Part shown: in pieces, positions 56,622 through 64,000 of the stretch
Numbering within the stretch: position 1 is the first letter of the stretch
Layout of the letters: every line of letters begins with the position of its first letter
DNA from: Catellatospora sp. TT07R-123
GTDB taxonomy: Bacteria; Actinomycetota; Actinomycetes; Mycobacteriales; Micromonosporaceae
Assembly: GCF_018327705.1 (NCBI RefSeq)
Contig: NZ_BNEM01000001.1
Location: 930,001-994,000 of the forward strand
DNA: 64,000 bases
Direction of reading: 5' to 3'
Made by a program: the position numbers and the translations under genes
Notes under the pieces: model-generated
The model's database searches: none
Told to the model about the DNA's origin: nothing
What the model saw: the letters and a program-made list of their open reading frames with translations, nothing else

Positions 56622-57379
56622 TCAGGTGATCTTGCGGCGGTAGGTCCGCATCGCGAACGCGTACGCGACGATGAGGATGGCGGCGCACCAGGCCAGCGCG
56701 GACCAGATCTGGTTTCCGACCGGCTGCTGGTCGAACAGTGCCCGGATGGCGTTGACGATGGCGGTGACCGGCTGGTGTTCGGCGAAGGCTTTCACCGGGC
56801 CGGGCATGGTGCTGGTGGGCACGAACGCCGAGCTGATGAACGGCAGGAAGATCAGCGGGTACGAGAACGCGGTGGCTCCGTCGGTCGACGACGCCGCCAG
56901 CCCCGCGATCATCGCGACCCAGGTCAGGGACAGGGTGAACAGGGCCAGGATGGCGGCGACGGCCAGCCAGGCGAGGACTCCGGCCGAGGTCCGGAAGCCC
57001 ATGAGCAGCCCGACGGCGACGATGACGACCACGGAGATGCCGTTGGACACCACCGAGGTCAGCACGTGCCCCCACAGGACCGCCGAGCGCGCGATCGGCA
57101 TGGAGTGGAACCGTTCGAAGATGCCGCTCTGCATGTCGTTGAACAGCCGGAACCCGGTGTAGGAGATGCCGCTGGCGATGGCGATGAGCAGGATGCCGGG
57201 CATCAGGTAGTTGGTGTAGTTGGCGGTGCCGGTCTGGATGGCGCCGCCGAACACGTACCGGAACAGCAGCATGAACGCGATCGGCATGATCGTGACGGTG
57301 ATGATGGTGTCCATGCTGCGGGTGACGTGCCGGATCGAGCGGCCGAGCATGACACCGGTGTTGGACAGGACGTGCGCGC

Positions 57380-57383
<4 letters not shown>
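56622..57383 (-). CDS. ABC-2 type transporter permease (DrrB-like)
   Basis: 253 aa from GTG 57383, which overlaps the ATPase stop as GTGA, so translation is coupled. Six hydrophobic segments are visible. It carries the family loop FERFHSMPIARSAVLWGH and the C-terminal FLPFISSAFVPTSTMPG segment typical of DrrB/ABC-2 exporters. It works with the upstream ATPase to expel a hydrophobic substrate, often an antibiotic, lipid or peptide. Confidence 0.87.
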
Positions 57384-58150
<767 letters not shown>

Positions 58151-58487
58151 AGAGAGTCATCTCCTTATTGGACAGTCGCGTCGGAGGGCCCGCCCCGGCA
58201 CAGCCGGAGCAGGGCAGGTCGGCATGGCCCTGTGCGTACCGTCGGGATCACGGCACGAAGGGCTGGCAGCGCGGAGGTGGTGCTGCGGGTCGGGTGGACG
58301 GCAGCGTGGAGGGTCGGCGGTCTGGACGCCGGTGTTCTCGCCCGGCGGAGGGCCGGGCCGGCGCGGCGGGAACCGATCGCGCCAGGGGGTTGGCGGGCGG
58401 CGGCCTAGCCGGCCGGGGTCGCGGAGGGTCTAGGCGACGGCCGGGGAGTCGTTGCGCAGGATCTTGCTGTGGTTACGTCGGACAGGT
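58151..58487. other. gap without a recognisable gene
   Basis: Between the ABC ATPase start and the hairpin behind the SHOCT gene, 337 bp show no frame with a convincing ribosome site or protein-like composition on either strand. It must hold the promoter of the ABC operon (AAGGAG near 58163), but I see no clear -35/-10 pair. Confidence 0.5.
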
Positions 58488-58503
58488 GCGCCCGCGAGGG
58501 CGC
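58488..58503. terminator. hairpin at the end of the DUF2089-SHOCT operon
   Basis: GCGCCC-GCGA-GGGCGC directly abuts the stop codon (58504-58506) of the SHOCT-like gene on the minus strand. A tight GC hairpin at an operon end is the probable terminator and separates this operon from the ABC genes. Confidence 0.5.
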
Positions 58504-58926
58504 CTATTCGGAGAAGACCCGCACGGTGGCGCTGGGGTCGTCGACCTCCACGGTCACCTCGTCGAGGTGCTCGATGAGCTCCTCGAGCTGCTCGGGCTTG
58601 AGCTGGCCGAGGTCGATCGGCCAGCCCGACCGGGCCAGTTCGGTGTTCGCCCGGTCCAGCGCCTGCGGCGGGACCAGGGCCGCCAGTTTCACGCCGGCCC
58701 GCAGCAGTTGCAGCGGCACCCGCACGTTGATCCGGGTCGGCTCGCCCTCCTCACGGGCGTCGACGACGACCCGCAGGTACTTCGCCCTGGCCTTCGGCCG
58801 GGTGTCGGTGCTCGGCGCGGCGGCCGGGCGGGCGCGTTCCAGCGCCGAGATGAGCCGCTCCGCCTCGTCGGCGGTGATCTTTCCCTCGGCCAGCAGGTCG
58901 AGGATGCTCTTACGCTCTTCGTTCAT
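58504..58926 (-). CDS. SHOCT-like domain protein
   Basis: 140 aa from ATG 58926, with AGGAG upstream. The N-terminus MNEERKSILDLLAEGKITAD continues EAERLISALE, the SHOCT-like motif (short C-terminal-type helix pair) placed at the N-terminus, as in LiaX/YvlB relatives. Later YLRVVVDAREEGEPTRINVRVP and DEVTVEVDDPSATVRVFSE look like a beta domain. In several bacteria such proteins act in envelope stress. It is the third gene of the operon. Confidence 0.75.
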   Translation of the reverse strand: MNEERKSILDLLAEGKITADEAERLISALERARPAAAPSTDTRPKARAKYLRVVVDAREEGEPTRINVRVPLQLLRAGVKLAALVPPQALDRANTELARSGWPIDLGQLKPEQLEELIEHLDEVTVEVDDPSATVRVFSE

Positions 58927-58937
58927 TGAGATCACTC

Positions 58938-59195
58938 CTATCGGATGCTGACGAGCACGGCCGTGCGGCCCTGCTCGATGTCGAACCGGGTGCCGCGCAG
59001 CGCGCAGAGCAGGCGCCAGGCGGCGGCGAACGCCCGCGTCACGCTGACGCGGTAGACCAGGCAGGCCACGATCCCGGCCGGCACGGCCAGGATCAGGACC
59101 GGCGAGAGGAGGAGCGCCACGAGCAGCACGGGCACCCAGACCCGGATGGGTCGGCCGTGCGGACGGGCGACCCGGACGGTCACAAGTTGGGGCAT
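58938..59195 (-). CDS. small membrane protein (85 aa)
   Basis: ATG 59195 overlaps the DUF2089 stop as TGATG; GTG 59198 is an alternative that adds one residue. One or two hydrophobic helices (VWVPVLLVALLLSPVLILAV) lie in the first half, and the second half is basic (RAFAAAWRLLCALRG). It sits between DUF2089 and SHOCT genes, a common actinobacterial trio. Function unknown. Confidence 0.7.
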   Translation of the reverse strand: MPQLVTVRVARPHGRPIRVWVPVLLVALLLSPVLILAVPAGIVACLVYRVSVTRAFAAAWRLLCALRGTRFDIEQGRTAVLVSIR

Positions 59196-59572
59196 CACGG
59201 CTGGGCCTCCAGTTCGGAAAGGGCCTGCTGCGCGGTGATCTCGCCACGGCGCAGCCGGTCGACGACGTCGGACCGCGGCGGCGCCGGATCGGTCTCGACG
59301 AAGTCGAGCACCTGGGCGATCCGGTTCAGCCGCGCCTTGACCGTCGGGTAGCTGACGCCGAAGATCCGCTCCATCTCCTTGATGGAGCCGTGGCTCCGCA
59401 GGAACGCCGTGACGAAGATCTGGTCCTCGGCGCTGAGCTGAGCCAGCTGCGGCAGCTCGAAGCGGCCCTCGACCGCCACTCCGTTGTCGGCCAGCCGGAC
59501 CCGCTCCACGACGAACGGCCGTCCCTGCGTCAGGTTCGTCAGTTCCCGCCAGTCCATCGCCTGCTCTGTCAT
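59195..59572 (-). CDS. DUF2089-family protein with HTH-like segment
   Basis: 125 aa from ATG 59572. Family features: the segment FELPQLAQLSAEDQIFVTAF, then LRSHGSIKEMERIFGVSYPT and VKARLNRIAQVLDF form a helix-turn-helix-like core; the end RGEITAQQALSELEA resembles SHOCT. The zinc-binding Cys of some DUF2089 proteins are absent. The promoter lies just upstream and the message appears leaderless. A transcription-factor role for the operon is inference. Confidence 0.8.
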   Translation of the reverse strand: MTEQAMDWRELTNLTQGRPFVVERVRLADNGVAVEGRFELPQLAQLSAEDQIFVTAFLRSHGSIKEMERIFGVSYPTVKARLNRIAQVLDFVETDPAPPRSDVVDRLRRGEITAQQALSELEAQP

Positions 59573-59579
59573 AACTAAA

Positions 59580-59608
59580 TTTGTATCCCGCCAGGGCTTA
59601 ACTTTCAA
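59580..59608 (-). promoter_or_regulatory. sigma-70-type promoter of the DUF2089 operon
   Basis: On the minus strand TTGAAA (59603-59608) and TACAAA (59580-59585) have a spacer of exactly 17 bp, in an AT-rich island. Seven bases separate the -10 from the ATG at 59572, so transcription would start at the start codon. Confidence 0.7.
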
Positions 59609-59764
59609 GAGTTTGATCTTAATTTTCTTAAACTCGGCTGCCAGCTCGGCATAAATAGGGGTATAACGGCCGTGTAGCGCCCGGCGACCTCGCCGACCTG
59701 CGCATGAGCAGGGTCACACGGCCTGCGGGCGGCGGCACGCGCCCCGCGCTGGCAGGATCGGCGC

Positions 59765-60547
59765 GTGTTCCACTGGACCTGGCCCCGCACCCTGATCTGC
59801 ACCGCGCTCGCCGCCCTCGTGGCCGCGTTCTCGCTCCTGGCCCGGCACGAGGGCTGGCCGGTCGCCGACACGTCGCTGATCTTCGCGGCGGTCCTGGTCA
59901 TAGTGGCGTTCAGCGGACGGCTGGACACCGTGCGCAGGCAGCGCTGGGACGCCGTCGACAAGCCGGTGCCCGCCGCCGTCACGGCACGCGGCGGCCGGGC
60001 CGTCGTACGCCGGATCGACGTACCGGCGCGGATCATCTTCGGGATCTTCGCCGTCGGCGGGCCCCTGGCGGTGTGGTCGAACAGCTCATCGGACGTGCCC
60101 GGCGCGACACTGATCGTCGCGGCACTGGTCGGGTCGCTCTGCGCCGCCTCGGCGGTCCCGGCGTTCGCGTACCGGATGGTCGTCACGCCCACCCACGTGC
60201 ACGTGGACAAGGCCTTCGTCCGCCACCTCATCCCCCGGCAGGCGATCCGGTCACTCGAGCGCGGCAGCTCGGGCGAGCTGAAGATCATCGTCGACGGCCG
60301 CCCGCCCGTCGCCTTCCCCGCCGGTACGGCATTCGGCGGCGCCGCCTGGAACCAGCGGCCGGCCCAGCTCATCGCCGCCGGACGGCTCGAGGCGGCACTG
60401 GCGGCGGTGCCGATGCTGCCGGCCGACTCCCCTGCCGTCGAACGCCGCCCGCGCGGCGGGCTCATCGCCGCCGTCGCGGCGTCGGTCCTGTGCTTCGCGA
60501 CGACAGCCGCCCTGATCTACTCCGGCGCGCTCCCCTCCCAGCTGTAG
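59765..60547 (+). CDS. membrane protein with PH-like region, unknown function
   Basis: 260 aa, GTG start. Hydrophobic segments lie near residues 7-26, 37-52, 90-108, 115-137 and 232-254. The stretch YRMVVTPTHVHVDKAFVRHL then RSLERGSSGELKIIVDGRP looks like a bacterial PH-type strand pair, as in small actinobacterial membrane proteins. It has no obvious ribosome site. No close family named. Confidence 0.6.
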   Translation: MFHWTWPRTLICTALAALVAAFSLLARHEGWPVADTSLIFAAVLVIVAFSGRLDTVRRQRWDAVDKPVPAAVTARGGRAVVRRIDVPARIIFGIFAVGGPLAVWSNSSSDVPGATLIVAALVGSLCAASAVPAFAYRMVVTPTHVHVDKAFVRHLIPRQAIRSLERGSSGELKIIVDGRPPVAFPAGTAFGGAAWNQRPAQLIAAGRLEAALAAVPMLPADSPAVERRPRGGLIAAVAASVLCFATTAALIYSGALPSQL

Positions 60548-60595
60548 GGCGCCGCGCCGGAGGGAGCCGCCCGCCGCCGGTCCGGAGCCCGCGCG

Positions 60596-61408
60596 TCAGG
60601 CGCGCTTGTTGAGGATGTCGTTGATCTGGTTGCCTTCGGGCCGGGTGAGCCGCCCGGCGGGCAGGGGCACACCCAGCGCCTCGGCCAGGTCGTGCTGGTG
60701 TACGTCGACGGCGGCCTCGATGACGGCGGCCAGCGTCGCGGCGGCGGTGACGGCACGCAGGCAGCCGACGACGAGCCCGATCGCGGAGACGACCGCGGCG
60801 GGCCACCAGACGACCGCGAGCGGGAGGTAGAGCAGTCCCCAGGCCGCGAGCGTGGCGTCGGCGTGATACCGCTGGTGGGCGGTGGTGACGACAGCGCGGG
60901 TGTCCGGTCCGGCGAGCAGCCAGATGCGAGACCAGGCATGCGGCACGGACAGGCCGTACTGGACGTCGGCGCGGACCCCGATGAGCCGGAAGGTGTCACC
61001 GATCGGGGTGGCGTGCTGCGGCAGGTAGGGGTCTGCCGGGTGCCGGTCCTGGCGCTTCCACGCGGCTCGCGCGGCCGCCTGGCGGCGTCGTGCCCACCAG
61101 CGCGGGCCGCGTGCGGTCCAGGCCCGGTGGACGAGCTGTTCGCCGAGCACGGCCGCCAGCGTCGAGGCCGCCACCGCGGCGCCGAGCAGTCCTGCGGTCG
61201 CCAGCACGAGTGCGGCAGGACCGTGGCCGTCGAGGGCGTGCCAGGCCGCGTCGAACTCGGCCGTCACGTGGGCAGGGTCGAGCGCATGGCGCCGGCCCGC
61301 GCTGATCGCCCACGCGGCGACGGTCGCGTACAGCAGACCGGGCAGCAGGATCACGGCGAGCCACCGCTCGGTGATCTTCTCACCGAGCGCGGTGATCAGT
61401 TCGGTCAC
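60596..61408 (-). CDS. multi-pass membrane protein, coupled to a Cys/His-rich small protein
   Basis: 270 aa, GTG start overlapping the preceding stop as GTGA. The N-terminus MTELITALGEKITERWLAVI leads into a helix (LLPGLLYATVAAWAIS), then others around 66-90, 183-212 and 212-235. A basic loop ~100-125 is cytoplasmic. The soluble tail ends LTRPEGNQINDILNKRA. The family is not known to me; its position with the zinc-finger-like gene and near an LRR-Roc GTPase makes a defence-type role possible, but this is speculation. Confidence 0.6.
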   Translation of the reverse strand: MTELITALGEKITERWLAVILLPGLLYATVAAWAISAGRRHALDPAHVTAEFDAAWHALDGHGPAALVLATAGLLGAAVAASTLAAVLGEQLVHRAWTARGPRWWARRRQAAARAAWKRQDRHPADPYLPQHATPIGDTFRLIGVRADVQYGLSVPHAWSRIWLLAGPDTRAVVTTAHQRYHADATLAAWGLLYLPLAVVWWPAAVVSAIGLVVGCLRAVTAAATLAAVIEAAVDVHQHDLAEALGVPLPAGRLTRPEGNQINDILNKRA

Positions 61409-61809
61409 GGCCGGCCTCCGGTAGGCGGTGCGTGCCGGGTCATGGGCAGACCGTGCAGACCGCAGCGCGGTTCATGGCCGGTGGCCCGGTCCGGATCGTC
61501 CCTGCGACCGCAGCGCCGCACGGCAGCCGGGCAGGTGTAGCGGCCGACCACCGGCACCGCCTGCACCGGCCGCAGGCCGTCCAGGTTCGCCGGGTCGTAC
61601 CACGACTTCTGGTGGGATAGGTCGTCGACGGGGTCGATCGGCAGGTGATGCGCGGCGAGAGCGTCGGCGACCGGAACACCGGCCCGGATGTCGGCGTTGG
61701 CCGCGTCGAGCAGGTGCCGCCACCGGTACTCGTCCGCGTGCTCGGTGAACCGGGGCAGGTTCTCACACCACCAGGCGGTCAGGTCGGTGTCGTGTCGGCC
61801 GGTGCTCAT
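61405..61809 (-). CDS. small Cys/His-rich protein, possible zinc-binding
   Basis: 134 aa from ATG 61809. The N-terminal ~75 residues are helical (LTAWWCENLPRFTEHADEYRW). Cys93, Cys100, Cys116 and His119 (YTCPAAVRRC; EPRCGLH) are spaced like a zinc ribbon. It overlaps the membrane-protein gene by 4 bp, so the two are co-translated. Function unknown. Confidence 0.6.
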   Translation of the reverse strand: MSTGRHDTDLTAWWCENLPRFTEHADEYRWRHLLDAANADIRAGVPVADALAAHHLPIDPVDDLSHQKSWYDPANLDGLRPVQAVPVVGRYTCPAAVRRCGRRDDPDRATGHEPRCGLHGLPMTRHAPPTGGRP

Positions 61810-61987
61810 ACCCAGACGGTCCCCTTGTCGGATGCACGGACCGGGCCGGCTCCCGGCCGGCCCGACGGCGGCGGCCGGGTTCCAGAGTAGAGGCAGCAGT
61901 CACACACCGAGATCGGCGCATGTGGACCCGTCGCGCAGGAGGATCACGCGCCCCGCATCGCGTGACGGCAGCCGATATCCTCTCGCC

Positions 61988-62557
61988 ATGCTGGAGCGGA
62001 TGTCTTGGCTGAACGAACCCGGCGAGTGGTCGCTGCGGGACGGCGTGCTCCACGCGGTCACGGAGCTGCGGACGGACTTCTGGCGGGAGACGTTCTACGG
62101 CTGGGTGACCGACAACGGGCACTTCTTCAGCCTGCCCGTGACCGGCGACTTCACGGCCGAGGCCGTGGTAGCGGCCGAGCACACGACGCGGTTCGACCAG
62201 GCCGGCATGATGGTCCGGGCCGACGCGCGGAACTGGCTGAAGACCGGCCTGGAGGTGACCTCGGGCGCCGTACAGGTGAGCACGGTGTACACCCGCGGGT
62301 GCTCCGACGTGTCCATGGCGCCCGTCGCCGCAGCTCGCGGCGAGGTCTCGATGCGGGTGACCCGCTTCGGTGACGCGCTGACCGTGCACTGCCGCAGCGG
62401 CGAGGATCCGTGGCAGCTGCTGCGCCTGGGACAGCTGGAGCTTCCCGCGACTGTCGACGTCGGAGTCATGTGCTGCTCGCCGGAGCGCGCGGGCCTGCGC
62501 GCCACCTTCCGGGACTTCCGGATCGGGGCACCGATGTCCCGCGACGACCTCGAATGA
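61988..62557 (+). CDS. DUF1349-family protein (concanavalin-like fold)
   Basis: 189 aa from ATG 61988. The DUF1349 pattern begins MSWLNEPGEW, continues LRTDFWRETFYGWVTDNGHF, then FDQAGMMVRADARNWLKTGLE (the D-Q-A-G-x-M-x-R core) and ends DVGVMCCSPERAG. The fold is a jelly-roll seen in sugar-related proteins; catalysis is unproven. TATCCT 7 nt before the ATG suggests a leaderless transcript. Confidence 0.82.
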   Translation: MLERMSWLNEPGEWSLRDGVLHAVTELRTDFWRETFYGWVTDNGHFFSLPVTGDFTAEAVVAAEHTTRFDQAGMMVRADARNWLKTGLEVTSGAVQVSTVYTRGCSDVSMAPVAAARGEVSMRVTRFGDALTVHCRSGEDPWQLLRLGQLELPATVDVGVMCCSPERAGLRATFRDFRIGAPMSRDDLE

Positions 62558-62707
62558 GGCGAGCCAGGCCCGATGCCCGCTCGCATCCCCTGACCCCCGT
62601 CCTGTCGTACATCTATCTGACCACTCAGCCGATGGGGCGGTCCTTTGGCAGCCAGGTCTTGGAAGGATCTGGTCAGCTGAGACCGATGTGAACGTAGGGG
62701 CTGCCCG

Positions 62708-64000
62708 ATGTCTGATACCTGGCGAGCTGCGCTGCAAAAAGAAGCCGAGGATCGGATCGCGGCTGCCCGGAGCGCCGGCAAAGGCGAGTTGAACCTCAGC
62801 GGGCTGGAGTTGGCACGGGTGCCCGACAGTGTCGGAGATCTCCCTGCCCTCACCACGCTGAACCTCAGCGGCAATCTACTGGAGCAGCTGCCCGACTGGA
62901 TCAGCAAGCTCTCCGGCCTCACCACGTTGAACCTGAGCCGCAACCTGCTGGAGCAGCTGCCCGACAGCATCGGCGACCTCTCGGCTCTCACCTCGATCGA
63001 TCTCTCCGTCAACCGGCTGACGCGGCTGCCCGAGTGCCTGAGCGACCTGACTGCCCTCACCGCTCTGAACGCCGGCGGCAACCGGCTGGAGCTGATGCCT
63101 GACGGCATCGGCGGCCTCGGCATGCTCAGGACGCTGGACCTCGGCTGCAACGGGCTGAAGAGCCTACCCGAGTGGCTAGGCGATCTCACTGCCCTCACCA
63201 TGCTGCACCTCAGCGGCAATCAACTGGAGCAGCTGCCTGACAGCTTCGGCAATCTCACGGCCCTCAACACGTTGGACCTCAGCGTCAACATGCTGAAGCG
63301 CCTGCCGGACAGTCTCGGCCGGCTTTCTGCGCTGACCGTTCTCAACCTCGGCTACAACGAGTTGGAGCACCTGCCCGAGAGCATCGGCGACCTCTCTGCC
63401 CTGACCACGCTCAACCTCCGATACAACCAGCTGGAGGAGCTGCCCGACAGTCTCCGCGGCCTCACCGCCCTGAACCATTTCGAGTTCAGCGGCAATCCGC
63501 TCCAGGGCCCGCCCGCGGAAGTCGCGGCCCAGGGCGCGCGAGCGGTCCTCGCGTATCTGCTCGCCACCGGTGCGTCCATACCGCAGTGGACGTCGAAACT
63601 GCTGTTGGTGGGCGAGGGGAGAGTGGGCAAGACCTCGCTGGTCAAGGCCCTTTCCGAGATCACTCACGATCCGGGGGAGCCGACCACGCACGGCCTTCTG
63701 CTGAGCCGGTTGCCGCTGACACATCCCGGTAAGCCCGACACCACCATGGACCTGGCGGTCTGGGATTTCGGCGGGCAGGACATCTACCACGCCACACACC
63801 AGTTCTTCCTCACCGGCCGGTCATTGTTCCTGCTGGTATGGAATGCGGGCGAGGGCACCGATCGGGGACGGCTCCACTACTGGCTGGACATCATCACCGC
63901 CCGAGCCCCCGAAGCACCCGTCCTGATCGTGGCGACCCATACCGCCGCCCGGCCGGCCGACATCGACCTGCGCGGGCTGTGCGAGCAGTACCCGGCGGTA
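62708..64000 (+). CDS. leucine-rich-repeat Roc-type GTPase (3' truncated by the window)
   Basis: Start ATG 62708 with AGGGG upstream; 431 codons are visible and the gene runs off the edge. Residues ~25-275 hold about ten 23-residue LRRs (LTTLNLSGNLLEQLPDWISKL pattern, shown once). Residues ~295-431 are the Roc GTPase: P-loop VGEGRVGKTSLV (Lys308), WDFGGQD (Asp353-Asp358), and IVATHTAARPAD at the TKxD/THxD position, where the Asp is not adjacent. A COR domain would be expected beyond the window, as in Roco proteins. Bacterial Roco proteins act in signalling and multicellular or conflict systems. Confidence 0.85.
   Translation, partial: MSDTWRAALQKEAEDRIAAARSAGKGELNLSGLELARVPDSVGDLPALTTLNLSGNLLEQLPDWISKLSGLTTLNLSRNLLEQLPDSIGDLSALTSIDLSVNRLTRLPECLSDLTALTALNAGGNRLELMPDGIGGLGMLRTLDLGCNGLKSLPEWLGDLTALTMLHLSGNQLEQLPDSFGNLTALNTLDLSVNMLKRLPDSLGRLSALTVLNLGYNELEHLPESIGDLSALTTLNLRYNQLEELPDSLRGLTALNHFEFSGNPLQGPPAEVAAQGARAVLAYLLATGASIPQWTSKLLLVGEGRVGKTSLVKALSEITHDPGEPTTHGLLLSRLPLTHPGKPDTTMDLAVWDFGGQDIYHATHQFFLTGRSLFLLVWNAGEGTDRGRLHYWLDIITARAPEAPVLIVATHTAARPADIDLRGLCEQYPAV

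Overview
The window is a stretch of very GC-rich chromosome from a filamentous actinomycete. The codon use, the many GTG starts, the SARP/BTAD, GAF-ANTAR, PadR, SigE-type and DUF5994 families, and the secreted CAZymes with ricin-type lectin tails fit Micromonosporaceae or a close relative; that assignment is inference. No rRNA, tRNA, CRISPR array, insertion sequence or phage structural gene was seen. Both edges cut genes: a beta-propeller-like protein at the left and an LRR-Roc GTPase at the right.

Layout. 0-1.3 kb: end of a propeller protein, a 61-aa gene and a secreted ricin-fold lectin. 1.25-7 kb: a class III nucleotide-cyclase-like protein divergent from a 1231-aa TPR-CHAT (caspase-like) protein, with a Crp/Fnr regulator that has an intact cyclic-nucleotide-binding signature running into the CHAT 3' end; this is the best candidate for a little-described signalling or conflict cassette. 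7-12.6 kb: a TetR/DUF1772 divergent pair with three operator-like sites, a large SARP-AAA regulator, and a PadR/membrane-protein operon. 12.7-17.7 kb: four GAF-ANTAR genes, two DUF5994 genes and a tandem NTF2-like protein, mostly in one coupled minus-strand operon. 17.9-24 kb: two divergent sulfotransferases, a class C beta-lactamase-like hydrolase, a rifamycin phosphotransferase with a RAE-like element upstream, and a VOC protein. 24-28.7 kb: secreted proteins (DUF4360, a streptogrisin-type protease, GH127 with six lectin repeats behind a LacI-type operator).

28.8-40.5 kb: a propeller-like protein, a 59-aa membrane-anchored protein, a YCII protein, an FkbM methyltransferase, an ArnT-like glycosyltransferase converging on an MFS exporter, a secreted protein, a second SARP (NB-ARC/TPR) and a Calx-beta-like secreted protein. 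40.7-47 kb: trehalose-6-phosphate synthase, a small exported protein, a membrane-tethered ECF sigma factor, a RibD-type reductase, adenosine deaminase and a GNAT. 47-50 kb: remains of an alpha/beta hydrolase gene, then a GH2-ricin enzyme behind twin palindromes. 50-58 kb: aldo/keto reductase, APH-like kinase, a protein with a RusA-like C-terminus, flavohaemoprotein divergent from a PNPOx-family protein, a membrane protein and a DrrAB-type ABC exporter. 58.5-64 kb: a DUF2089/membrane/SHOCT operon, membrane and zinc-finger-like genes, DUF1349, and the LRR-Roc GTPase.

How it fits together. The region looks like accessory chromosome rich in environmental sensing (cyclase/CHAT/Crp, GAF-ANTAR, ECF, SARP, PadR, TetR), polysaccharide attack (ricin, GH127, GH2, protease) and drug or stress handling (Rph, exporters, flavohaemoprotein, OtsA). 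Several genes have a -10-like hexamer ending 5-8 nt before the start codon, which suggests leaderless mRNAs.
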